The notes beneath the pieces are model-generated. The model did no database searches. It worked only from the letters and a program-made list of their open reading frames with translations, and was not told the DNA's origin. 64,000 nucleotides of DNA from an uncultured Lachnospiraceae bacterium. Its GTDB lineage: Bacteria; Bacillota; Clostridia; Lachnospirales; Lachnospiraceae. Both the position numbers and the translations under genes were made by a program. The DNA is taken from NCBI GenBank assembly GCA_910588565.1, contig CAJUPF010000001.1:1-64000 (forward strand), given 5' to 3'. Shown piece after piece: positions 29,032 to 37,176 of this stretch (its first letter is position 1; every line of letters starts with the position of its first letter).

Positions 29032-30435
29032 TTAAACTAATTTTAAAATTTCCCCGATTGTCAGATTCGGGTTTTCGATTCCCTTAAACATAATTTTACA
29101 CAGATAATAATACAGATATTCCAGCTCTTCTTTGCTGACTGCCTTGATCTGATGCTCAAAATTAAAGTCCAGCCCGTTATCCTCCGGCCTGTGCATTACC
29201 GTCAAATACATCCCCTGAGTCGTCGCGCCGTTCTGGTACCATTTGGTTTTATAGTGGATATCCCCCAGTTTTTCCAATCCATTCTCTTTTAATGTCATCG
29301 GCTGGTAGGTCAGTGACATCGGTTCGTAGGTCAGGCCTGCCGGAACTTTATAATATTTGCTCCGATATGCAAAATAGGACACTGGATCGTAATTGGCATG
29401 GCGGAACATTTCATTCTGAAGTTCACGGATTTCCGTAAGCGCTTCCAGAAAGGTCCGTTCCTTCGGAATAACCGTCCGGAATGGGAATGAATGAATCCTG
29501 GTGCCGCCGCAGCGTTTCTCCTTTAATGTCGCCCGCCTTGCAATCGCTGTATTAATAGAAACATCATCATTGCCGTTTACCTTCTGGAAATAACTGCGAA
29601 GTCCCAGAATCAGCAGGCATGCCAGTGAAATATGCTGTTCGCTGCAAAAATCCATCAGCCGCTTTGTCGGTTCGCCTTCCAGGTGGAAAATGTCAAGCGC
29701 TGCGTCCACAGAATCTGATATATTGACGGCCGCGCGAAGGTTTGGATCGTTTCTTCTGTTCCGCTCCGCTTCTAACCGCTCCGGTCCTGTAATGCCGTTG
29801 TAAATCGGCTCTGAAGCGGTAATTATTTTTTCAAAAAACGCCGCGTCTTTCTCCTTTGCCTTAGAACCGGCTTCATACGCCAAATCCTTTTTCAGCTGTT
29901 CGATATAAGAAGCCATATCTTTCGGATAAGCAACATCTTCATAAACCTTACTGCAATAAAGCTCGATCACATCCCTTAAGAAACAGATCAGGGACTGCGC
30001 ATCCATAATCAGATGATCCGCCAGCAAATATACGCCGCAGAAGCCATCCGGCATCTTGATCATCACAATGCGGGTCATAGGGGAATCACACCGTTTAAAC
30101 GGGACATAAGTCCACTGCTTCATCGTATCTTCCGCTTCTTCCATTGACTTCCCGGTAAAATCCACAAACGGAACTTCCTGATCGACCTCGTCCACAACAT
30201 ACTGATACCAGCTGCCATCCTTGTCCTGTGCAAACTGCACGCGCATGGACTCGCTCCGTCTGTATGCTTCAAATATCATTTCCCTCAGAAGCTCAAAATC
30301 CAGCTCCGCCTCTATGGTCAGGCTGACGCCAATATTTACAACCGCCTTATTCGGGCAATGATCCAGATAGAAAAAATGGAATTTCTGTGCTGCGCTGACC
30401 GGATATACAGGATATCCTTTTCTTTTTTTCATCAT
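29032..30435 (-). CDS. Condensation-domain-like acyltransferase
   Basis: 467 residues from MMKKRKGY, chosen for the GAGGAG site six bases upstream; the longer frame overlaps the hydrolase gene and has no ribosome site. It is related to NRPS condensation / alcohol O-acetyltransferase-type proteins of the CoA-dependent acyltransferase fold. The active-site motif HHxxxDG appears as ADHLIMDA: the second, catalytic His is kept while the first His and the Gly are replaced. Towards the C-terminus there is an NDDVSINTAIARRATLKE segment typical of the second half of the fold. With the neighbouring ACP as likely acyl donor it could transfer an acyl group to an amine or alcohol; the acceptor is unknown. 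Confidence 0.75.
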   Translation of the reverse strand: MMKKRKGYPVYPVSAAQKFHFFYLDHCPNKAVVNIGVSLTIEAELDFELLREMIFEAYRRSESMRVQFAQDKDGSWYQYVVDEVDQEVPFVDFTGKSMEEAEDTMKQWTYVPFKRCDSPMTRIVMIKMPDGFCGVYLLADHLIMDAQSLICFLRDVIELYCSKVYEDVAYPKDMASYIEQLKKDLAYEAGSKAKEKDAAFFEKIITASEPIYNGITGPERLEAERNRRNDPNLRAAVNISDSVDAALDIFHLEGEPTKRLMDFCSEQHISLACLLILGLRSYFQKVNGNDDVSINTAIARRATLKEKRCGGTRIHSFPFRTVIPKERTFLEALTEIRELQNEMFRHANYDPVSYFAYRSKYYKVPAGLTYEPMSLTYQPMTLKENGLEKLGDIHYKTKWYQNGATTQGMYLTVMHRPEDNGLDFNFEHQIKAVSKEELEYLYYYLCKIMFKGIENPNLTIGEILKLV

Positions 30436-30454
30436 ACTTTTCTCCTCTAATTTC

Positions 30455-31390
30455 TTACAATACTTGATTGAAAAATGCATCCAGTGCGGCTTCATATCCG
30501 CCGGTATCTTTATAATAGCTTTCTGCGTGGGCAGCGCCTTCTACAATAAACTTATATTTCTCTGCACTGCAGTTTTGGTAAAGTTCTTCACACATCCGGT
30601 ATGGGACAAAAGTATCCGCCGTTCCATGGATAAACAGAGTCGGCGTTTTGGATTTTCTGACTTCTCTCGCCGCATTGCATTCATCCATCCCATAGCCCGC
30701 AAATGTTCTGTTCATCATATCTGCAATCGGAATAATCGGAAATGCAGGTATATGGTACATTGAGTGCAATACATGAGTAAACACTTCTTTTGGAGAAGTA
30801 AATCCGCAATCTGCTACAATTCCTTTTACCTGGCGCGGCAGCTCTAAGCCGCTTGCCATCAGCACAGTAGCCGCTCCCATAGAAGTTCCGTGCAGAATAA
30901 TCTCCGCGCCGGTTCCCAGCGTGCCGCAGAGCCAGTTCAGCCAGCCCATGGCATCCTTGCGATCCAGACAGCCAAATCCTACGAAGCTGCCCTCGCTCTG
31001 CCCATGCGCTCTTGCATCCACGGTCAGTAAAGCAAACCCCTGTTTAAAATAATAGTCTGACAAGGCTATGTAATCCTTCATGCCTTCACTGGTATATCCG
31101 TGAAAGCAGAGAACTACCCGCCTGCTGCCACGGTTCGGGAAAAATGTACCATGCAGTTTTAAGCCGTCTGACGATTTGATCCATACGTCTTCTCTGGGCC
31201 GCGCCAAGAATTTTTCTTTTCGTTCCGCCAGGAACGAGGCGTACTGGCTCCAGTCTGTACCCGCCATATCCATCGTTCGTTCTACTTTGGCACGGCTTCT
31301 CAGCATTGTCCGCTGGTAAAAATAGCCTGAAATTCCCAGTTCCGCCAGCGCCGCTATTCCTAATGCTTTGATCATTGTGTGTGTTTTCAT
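30455..31390 (-). CDS. Membrane-anchored alpha/beta hydrolase
   Basis: 311 residues. An N-terminal hydrophobic helix (about 6-26, MIKALGIAALAELGISGYF) probably anchors it. The alpha/beta-hydrolase core shows the oxyanion strand VVLCFHGYTSEG, the nucleophile elbow HGTSMGAA (Ser as nucleophile), the acid in HGTADTFVPY and the His in EGAAHAESYY. It belongs to the YqkD/Bem46-like group. AGGAGG lies four bases before the ATG. As second gene of the ACP cluster it may release or edit acyl products; this is inferred only from context. Confidence 0.88.
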   Translation of the reverse strand: MKTHTMIKALGIAALAELGISGYFYQRTMLRSRAKVERTMDMAGTDWSQYASFLAERKEKFLARPREDVWIKSSDGLKLHGTFFPNRGSRRVVLCFHGYTSEGMKDYIALSDYYFKQGFALLTVDARAHGQSEGSFVGFGCLDRKDAMGWLNWLCGTLGTGAEIILHGTSMGAATVLMASGLELPRQVKGIVADCGFTSPKEVFTHVLHSMYHIPAFPIIPIADMMNRTFAGYGMDECNAAREVRKSKTPTLFIHGTADTFVPYRMCEELYQNCSAEKYKFIVEGAAHAESYYKDTGGYEAALDAFFNQVL

Positions 31391-31462
31391 GATTCCTCCT
31401 TTTACGCCGTTTAGGCATTCCGGATGATTTTCTGTTCACGCCCAGGCGTACCTGGCAATGAT

Positions 31463-31801
31463 TTATTTTCCAGCTTTGATCTTTTCCACAATTTCTTTTA
31501 ACCGCAGAGCCTTATCGATACTGCCTTCTACTTTTAATTTGCCAGTGGTAAATGCCAGGATCGGGTCGAGTTTTCCGGATGCAATTTTCTTTAAAGTCTT
31601 TGCCTGGCAGATAAACATTGCATCTCTGTCATAGTATTCATACGGTTCTACATGAAGTTCGCCTTCTTTTACTTCAACGTAAAAGATTCCCTCTCCTTCT
31701 CCGGTGATGTTAAACTGATACGCCAGATGTTCTGTAATAGAACTGACGTCCGCTTCCATAAACTGCCCTTTGATTTCTTCAAAAAAATCTGCGTATGTCA
31801 T
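31463..31801 (-). CDS. SCP2-type lipid-binding protein
   Basis: 112 residues from MTYADFFEE, behind GGAGG at six bases. The pattern (FNITGEGEGIFYVEVKEGEL to SGKLDPILAFTTGKLKVEGS followed by a helix rich in Lys) is that of the SCP2 sterol-carrier fold, which holds acyl chains or other hydrophobic ligands in a tunnel. It is the first gene of the operon and stands directly under the double TetR operator. Together with an ACP, an acyl ligase and an acyltransferase it points to handling of a lipid-like product. Confidence 0.82.
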   Translation of the reverse strand: MTYADFFEEIKGQFMEADVSSITEHLAYQFNITGEGEGIFYVEVKEGELHVEPYEYYDRDAMFICQAKTLKKIASGKLDPILAFTTGKLKVEGSIDKALRLKEIVEKIKAGK

Positions 31802-31820
31802 ATGTGACCTCCACTTTCTT

Positions 31821-31835
31821 TTGACCATTGGTCAA
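31821..31835. promoter_or_regulatory. TetR operator O1
   Basis: Perfect 15-bp palindrome TTGACCATTGGTCAA, downstream of the -10 box of the operon promoter and just upstream of the SCP2 ribosome site. It matches O2 in 14 of 15 bases; the centres are 43 bp apart, about four helical turns. Confidence 0.85.
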
Positions 31836-31849
31836 CTCTATTTTTGACA

Positions 31850-31878
31850 AGAATATCATGGATTTGACCGTTGGTCAA
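31850..31878 (-). promoter_or_regulatory. Promoter of the ACP cluster
   Basis: Minus-strand TTGACC, 17-bp spacer, TATTCT. The -35 box is part of the palindrome O2, so repressor binding would block RNA polymerase directly. Confidence 0.75.
31864..31878. promoter_or_regulatory. TetR operator O2
   Basis: Palindrome TTGACCGTTGGTCAA, identical to O1 apart from the central base. It covers the -35 of the leftward promoter and lies just upstream of the -35 of the rightward one, so one repressor could control both directions. Confidence 0.85.
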
Positions 31879-31881
31879 GTA

Positions 31882-31910
31882 TTGAATGAAATTTTTTTCT
31901 ATGCTATACT
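31882..31910 (+). promoter_or_regulatory. Promoter of the TetR gene
   Basis: TTGAAT, 17-bp spacer, TATACT on the plus strand, beginning 3 bp after operator O2. It gives a leader of about 160 nt. Confidence 0.65.
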
Positions 31911-32079
31911 TTTTCTGGTTATCATTTAGATAAAACACTGTAATTTATGATTTTTTCTGCGAAGTTACAGAGGATTGGGTTTCATATACATTGTATTATG
32001 CGCAGAACAGCCGCAGTTCATCCTCTGGCTGCGCTGTAACGGAGTATACCAAATGTTACTAATGGAAAGGGTGGCGGAT

Positions 32080-32700
32080 ATGCCGGTTTTGGATAAATAC
32101 AACCGCATCCTCGATGCGCTTAAGACATTATTGGAGAAAAAGGAGCTTAACAGCATTTCTGTCAGTGAAATTGCACAGACGGCAGGTATTGCAAAAGGGA
32201 GTATTTATTATTATTTTTCTTCTAAAGATGCGATTATTGAAGCTTTGGTGGAACGCAGTTATGCGTCTTCTATCGATACGGCCAGGCATCTTGCCAAACA
32301 GACCGATATTCCTTCGTTTACGCGTATGGCGCTGATTTTTCAGACCTGCCGGAATTCTTCCGCAGCGTTTCTGGGACAGAAGGATGTTGCTGAGAATGTG
32401 AATATGCAGGAAAAAGCGATGCTGCATCAGAAGTATCTCCGGTATATTATTACGGAGTTAAAGCCTGTGCTGACTGAGATTATACAGCAGGCGATTGAAA
32501 CTGGTGAGATTTCTTTTGATCAGCCTGCGGCACTGGCCGAGATTGTTTTGCTGGTTTTGACGGTCAAGTTGGATAATACGCTGATTCCTTCTTCGCAGGA
32601 GGAGATTGAAGAGACGATTTCAGGGCTGATTTCGCTGCTGGGGAAAGCGACGAAGCATCCGGAAGGGTCGTTGAATTTTTTGACGCTTCCGGCGTTTTAA
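32080..32700 (+). CDS. TetR/AcrR-family repressor
   Basis: 206 residues from MPVLDKYNRIL, where GGGTGGC precedes the ATG and the protein begins close to helix 1, as usual for the family. In-frame ATGs at 32053 and 32062 are alternatives. N-terminal helix-turn-helix (about 10-55): ISVSEIAQTAGIAKGSIYYYFSSKDAIIEAL; the rest is an all-helical ligand and dimer domain. It is divergent from the SCP2-ACP-ligase operon, and the two TTGACC-N3-GGTCAA palindromes in between are its probable operators, giving autoregulation and control of the operon. The inducer may be a fatty acyl compound handled by the cluster; this is inference. Confidence 0.9.
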   Translation: MPVLDKYNRILDALKTLLEKKELNSISVSEIAQTAGIAKGSIYYYFSSKDAIIEALVERSYASSIDTARHLAKQTDIPSFTRMALIFQTCRNSSAAFLGQKDVAENVNMQEKAMLHQKYLRYIITELKPVLTEIIQQAIETGEISFDQPAALAEIVLLVLTVKLDNTLIPSSQEEIEETISGLISLLGKATKHPEGSLNFLTLPAF

Positions 32701-32846
32701 AGTTGGGGGAGGATATCTGGGCAGCCGTTTGGGAGTTGGTGCTGCCGTCAGGGAATTTGATGCTGCCCTCTCCCTGACTACGGTTTTCCAGGCTGTAGGT
32801 TCAGATATTGTTTGCTTCAGTTTATGAGCTTTGTGCCCGGTATATT

Positions 32847-35318
32847 TTAGATTCGGTTTCGGGCTTTGTGGTATGCGCAGATGAGCAGGAATAGCAGCAG
32901 GGAGGCCAGGCTGATTGCGGCTCCGGCTTTTAGGCCGGGGGTCATGTAGCGTAGTGTAATCTGATGTGTTCCGGAAGTCAGGGGGATGCTCATTAGGCTG
33001 TCCCCAAACAGTCCGCATTCTGTTTCTGTTTCATCTATAAATATGCGCCAGCCTGCTTCTTTGGGAATGGATATTACCAGGTTTCCGCCGTATGGAGTTT
33101 CGATTTGGCCGCTTATTTTTGTATCGCCAAATTGGGTCAGTTCTAAGGTTTGTGCGTTTAGTTTATTGTAGGCGGTCTGAAAGGACTCCAGGTTCAGTGC
33201 GTAGGTCTTTACTGCAAAGTTTGAGACATTGGATGTATTAGTAATTTCTATGGATTCTCCGGCTTTGCACCAGCCGAGATCCAGGATATATCCATGATCG
33301 CATTTATTGTATTTCCGGTTTCGACTGCCGTTTGCCACGATAATGTTTGTTACTGAAGTATCTGTATAGGTTCCATACAGGTAGCAGTCTTGTGATACGG
33401 TTACTGTCGTCTTTTTTTCCGATATTTCTACGGTTCCGTTTTCAAAAAGCATATCTTCTTTGGCGCCAAGCGCTTTCGCCAGGCTGTTTAGGTTTGCGAT
33501 AGGAGCGCCGCTTTGGGGGAGCCAGTTTTCTTCTAAATCCGTATCGGTTAGAAATCCCAGGGGCAGCGTGTAGAGGTTTTCATAGATATAATTGCTGCCG
33601 TCTTCGGCCACAAGTCTGCGCAGAGGGCTTTCTTCGTATGGGCTTTTGGAGATCAGGTATTTTACGGAAAGCATTGCGGATGTCAGCGGCGTGGAACCGC
33701 TGTAGCTGTAAAAGTTTTTGCCGCCTTCCATCCCCAGATACCGGTAAAATCTGCTGACTCCAATGTTCATCAGTGAGGAAAATGTCGTAGACGATGCATA
33801 GCCGTAAATTGCCGCGTCGTTTTTAGTCAGGCGTTCCATTTCTTCTGTCCGGTAAAATGCCGCCTCTTCTGTTTGGTTTACTTCTGCCAGAAGGCTTTTT
33901 ACTGAATCCCAGTTTTTTGTATAGCTGGTACGGCTGGTGCCGGTAAATCCGGTAACGCTGAAATTTACCCACAGCTCCAGCGCGGCAAGCGTCAAAAGTA
34001 TTGTTTTTGCATTCGCTCTGATATTTTTGCCGCCAATTTTAAGAAGCAGCAAAAGCAGCCCATATCCGGCCGCCAATACGCCGGTAATCAGCAGTTCTTC
34101 CGCATCGACAGGCCCGTTCCCCAGAATGCGCACCGCTGCTAAAAATGCAATTGTTATTACAATTCCGGCAATGATATGCGCCCATGTGTTTCCCTGCAGG
34201 TTCTGATATGCCTCATATGCCATCACAAGCAGCACAAATATATACAGAAAGGCTTGCCGCCCTGGCAGGCTGTCCGGGAAATGCAGTCCGTGCCAGATAA
34301 AGTCCAGAATATTATTTGCAAAACTAATCCAGAAAAAGATCAGCAGGATTCCGCGCCTGATCTTCACTTTTTTCGGTAGTTTCCGGCTGCAGAAATATAG
34401 CGTCAGGAACAGAAATATTCCTGCTCCGCAGTACAGATTTGGCCAGTGATCACGCCCTGTATATTCCGCTACATTCATACAATGCCTGCCCAGCATCGAA
34501 ATCAGGTCAAAATACCACTCCATATTCCGGGGAACAGAAATGCCGGAAGAACCGCTGTAGCTTAATATCACAGCCTCCGGCAGCAAAAGCACAGCTCCCA
34601 TGCCTCCGCCAAGAAGGGAATACAGCGCAAACCGTCCGCAGCAGATCATACGGTTTTTCATGCCATGTACTTCTTCAAACAGCAGCAGCGCGAACCAGAT
34701 TACAAGAAAGATGCAGAGCATAATCGCGATATAGAAATTCGACAAAATCGCTGCAGCAAGCCCAAGACAGTACAATCTGTACGTTCCTTCTTTTACCAGG
34801 CTCTCCAATCCCAGTATCACAAGGGGCGCAAGCACGAGGCAGTCCAGCCACATAATATTCCAGCTGTATGCCGCCATATAACCGGAAAGTGCATAAAACG
34901 CCGCAAAGACAATCAGGCTGGCATCGGCTTTGGAAAAATGGTTTTGCAGGTATATGGCAAAACTCAGTCCGCACAGACCGATTTTTATCAGCACCAGCAG
35001 CGTCATAAATTCAATAACATGGGCATTTGGACAAATCAGCAGAAACCAGTTCAGAGGGCTTGCCAGATAATAGGCAAACAATGATACAAAATCAGAGCCT
35101 AATCCCAGGCGGAATGAATACAGCAGGCTTTTGCCATGCTTTAGTTTATCCATCAGCTCTGTAAAAAAGGGTTCGTACTGATGATACATATCGATATGAA
35201 GTATACAGTTTTCTCCAAACGGATACACGCCGTTTTTGATGCAAACCAGGCATGCAATTACAAACGGCAGCAAAAATGCACACAGATACCGTATTCTGAT
35301 TGTTTTCCTCTCGTCCAT
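32847..35318 (-). CDS. yfhO: YfhO-family membrane glycosyltransferase-like protein
   Basis: 823 residues from MDERKTIRIRYLC, behind GGAGACGGAT. About twelve or more transmembrane helices fill residues 10-470. The first outer loop carries the family motif GLGSDFVSLFAYYLASPLNW and is followed by an SGYMAAYSWNIMWLDCLVLAP segment. The C-terminal third is an extracellular beta-rich domain, and a last helix sits just before the basic end. In Bacillus and Listeria, YfhO is the transferase that decorates lipoteichoic acid with sugar outside the membrane. Its position directly after an LtaS-like gene (38 bp) fits that role here. Confidence 0.88.
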   Translation of the reverse strand: MDERKTIRIRYLCAFLLPFVIACLVCIKNGVYPFGENCILHIDMYHQYEPFFTELMDKLKHGKSLLYSFRLGLGSDFVSLFAYYLASPLNWFLLICPNAHVIEFMTLLVLIKIGLCGLSFAIYLQNHFSKADASLIVFAAFYALSGYMAAYSWNIMWLDCLVLAPLVILGLESLVKEGTYRLYCLGLAAAILSNFYIAIMLCIFLVIWFALLLFEEVHGMKNRMICCGRFALYSLLGGGMGAVLLLPEAVILSYSGSSGISVPRNMEWYFDLISMLGRHCMNVAEYTGRDHWPNLYCGAGIFLFLTLYFCSRKLPKKVKIRRGILLIFFWISFANNILDFIWHGLHFPDSLPGRQAFLYIFVLLVMAYEAYQNLQGNTWAHIIAGIVITIAFLAAVRILGNGPVDAEELLITGVLAAGYGLLLLLLKIGGKNIRANAKTILLTLAALELWVNFSVTGFTGTSRTSYTKNWDSVKSLLAEVNQTEEAAFYRTEEMERLTKNDAAIYGYASSTTFSSLMNIGVSRFYRYLGMEGGKNFYSYSGSTPLTSAMLSVKYLISKSPYEESPLRRLVAEDGSNYIYENLYTLPLGFLTDTDLEENWLPQSGAPIANLNSLAKALGAKEDMLFENGTVEISEKKTTVTVSQDCYLYGTYTDTSVTNIIVANGSRNRKYNKCDHGYILDLGWCKAGESIEITNTSNVSNFAVKTYALNLESFQTAYNKLNAQTLELTQFGDTKISGQIETPYGGNLVISIPKEAGWRIFIDETETECGLFGDSLMSIPLTSGTHQITLRYMTPGLKAGAAISLASLLLFLLICAYHKARNRI

Positions 35319-35356
35319 ATCCGTCTCCTTCTGTGATAAACCACCGGTTCCCTGGA

Positions 35357-37174
35357 TCAATCCGTGAAACTTTGTGCATCAAATAATTGATAGTACTGCA
35401 GTTTCCGGTACTTTTCCAGCTCTGTTTTTATGTCCTCCCCCACCTCTGTCCGTACTGCCGTAAGGATCGGATAACTTTCGGACATTTCATCCAAAAACTT
35501 CTGGTAGGGCGGCAGCGGCAGGCCTGCTGCTTTTAATGTCTTTTGCCCCAGATAATTTGCACTGGTATCTTCCGCCGCAAGTCCCTCCGGCATGGGATAA
35601 TTGGCCCAGATAAGATAAGGAACCTGATAGCGGAGCATCGTTTCTTCTTCACTCAGCGTATGATAGCTCATCCCGTTTAGCCGCAGGATCGGTTCCGCCA
35701 CTACATCATTTGGCTGATGATCCCCAAAAAACACCACCAGCGCAGGTTCTTCTTCTTTTGAAAAATAGGACAGCAGATTTTGTATGGCTTTATCCGTTTC
35801 CGAAATCAGGGACAAATAGGTGGAAAGCGCATAGGAAGACGTCCCTTCCACTGTTATATGCGGCGTAAAATCCTCATATACATCCCCATAAGAACCATGG
35901 TTCTGCATCGTAACCAGAAAGACAAACATCGGCGTTCCCGACTCTTTCTGCTCATATGTTTTTATAATCTGATCCACACAGGACTGATCGCTGACAAACT
36001 TACGGATATATTCCCTCTCATTAAAATCATGGACAAACGCCAGATGTTCAAATCCCAGCAGCGGATAAACCTTATCTCTGTCCCATCCGTCTGCGTTAAA
36101 CGGATGCATGGCATAGGTTTCATATCCCAATGTCTGCAGGTAGGACGGCAGCGCCGGAATCGCCTTTTTGATATACTGCTGATAGGGAATGCTCCCCTGC
36201 GGCAAAAATGCCATCGTATTTCCGGTCAGATATTCAAACTCCGTATTCGCCGTATTGCCCCCGCAGACCGAGACATTCAGATAGCCGGTCAGCGTATTCT
36301 CTTTAGCGCCATCCCGGATACTGTGCAGATAAGGCATATAATCCTCGCTTGGAAGGAAGTCTCCCAAAACGCCAAGATCCGAAAATGCTTCATCCATAAT
36401 TACAATAATATTGGGTTTTAAATCAGACCTGCCGGAGGATATACCGGAAATCCCTGCGGATACTTCCGCATCCTGGCCCGCTGTTTCATATTCTGCCAGA
36501 ATTTCCCGCGCCTCTTTTTTCTCATACCCGGCGGGCTTTTCCACCGCCAAATACGGCAGCTCCATTACCATTGTCAGCGCCAATCCATTTACCTGCCACA
36601 TAAACACCGGAGTAAACAGTTTATTGTACATTCTGTGCCTGTTCTGAAAATCTTCCTGCTGCAATACTCTGGCAAAGCTTCCAAGCCCGATACAAAGCGC
36701 CAGCGCAGGCAGAAGGCTGGCATACCATTTCCATTTCTTTAAAGTCAGCCCGCAGAACCGCTCCAAAAACAATATCGCTGCAAACCCGGCCAGAACGGAC
36801 AGGATCCTGGCATTGGGGGTAAAATCATAACGGTCCGCCACGCTTGCCGCCGTACCGACAGACAGCAAATCCCAGGGCACTAACGGCAGGGAGCGGAAGG
36901 AATAGACATAATAATTGACCAGGCCAATTACCATAGCAAAAATTCCCTCCGCCCGAAGCGCCCATTTTAAATTCCGCAGCAGGAAAAACAGGATTAGTGC
37001 AAACCATTCAAACAATACAATGTTAAAACACTGTGACCAGAACCTGACCTCTGCAAACCCATTGTGGGTATATGCCTCAAGCAGATAAAAATGAACTATG
37101 GGGCAGAGTATCAGGCCCGCTATGGAAATATAGTTATTTGATTTTTCTCTTGTGCTGCTATTCTCGTTCTTCAT
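35357..37174 (-). CDS. LtaS-like phosphoglycerol transferase (sulfatase fold)
   Basis: 605 residues. Four or five N-terminal transmembrane helices (about 15-185) are followed by an extracellular alkaline-phosphatase/sulfatase-fold domain starting at PNIIVIMDEAFSDLG. Family signatures are visible: the metal-binding acidic residue in MDEAF, NTANTEFEYLTGNTMAFLPQG with the probable nucleophile Thr, MHPFNADGWDRDKVYP, LVTMQNHGSYGD and VVFFGDHQPN. Such enzymes polymerise or transfer glycerol-phosphate from phosphatidylglycerol to build lipoteichoic acid. The gene begins 2 bp after the transglutaminase-like gene and is followed by YfhO, so they form one envelope operon. Confidence 0.9.
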   Translation of the reverse strand: MKNENSSTREKSNNYISIAGLILCPIVHFYLLEAYTHNGFAEVRFWSQCFNIVLFEWFALILFFLLRNLKWALRAEGIFAMVIGLVNYYVYSFRSLPLVPWDLLSVGTAASVADRYDFTPNARILSVLAGFAAILFLERFCGLTLKKWKWYASLLPALALCIGLGSFARVLQQEDFQNRHRMYNKLFTPVFMWQVNGLALTMVMELPYLAVEKPAGYEKKEAREILAEYETAGQDAEVSAGISGISSGRSDLKPNIIVIMDEAFSDLGVLGDFLPSEDYMPYLHSIRDGAKENTLTGYLNVSVCGGNTANTEFEYLTGNTMAFLPQGSIPYQQYIKKAIPALPSYLQTLGYETYAMHPFNADGWDRDKVYPLLGFEHLAFVHDFNEREYIRKFVSDQSCVDQIIKTYEQKESGTPMFVFLVTMQNHGSYGDVYEDFTPHITVEGTSSYALSTYLSLISETDKAIQNLLSYFSKEEEPALVVFFGDHQPNDVVAEPILRLNGMSYHTLSEEETMLRYQVPYLIWANYPMPEGLAAEDTSANYLGQKTLKAAGLPLPPYQKFLDEMSESYPILTAVRTEVGEDIKTELEKYRKLQYYQLFDAQSFTD

Positions 37175-37176
37175 AA

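Noticed and set aside
32620..33018. 132-codon minus-strand frame between TetR and YfhO
   Set aside because: Pro/Arg-rich shadow overlapping the ends of both genes, without a start signal.
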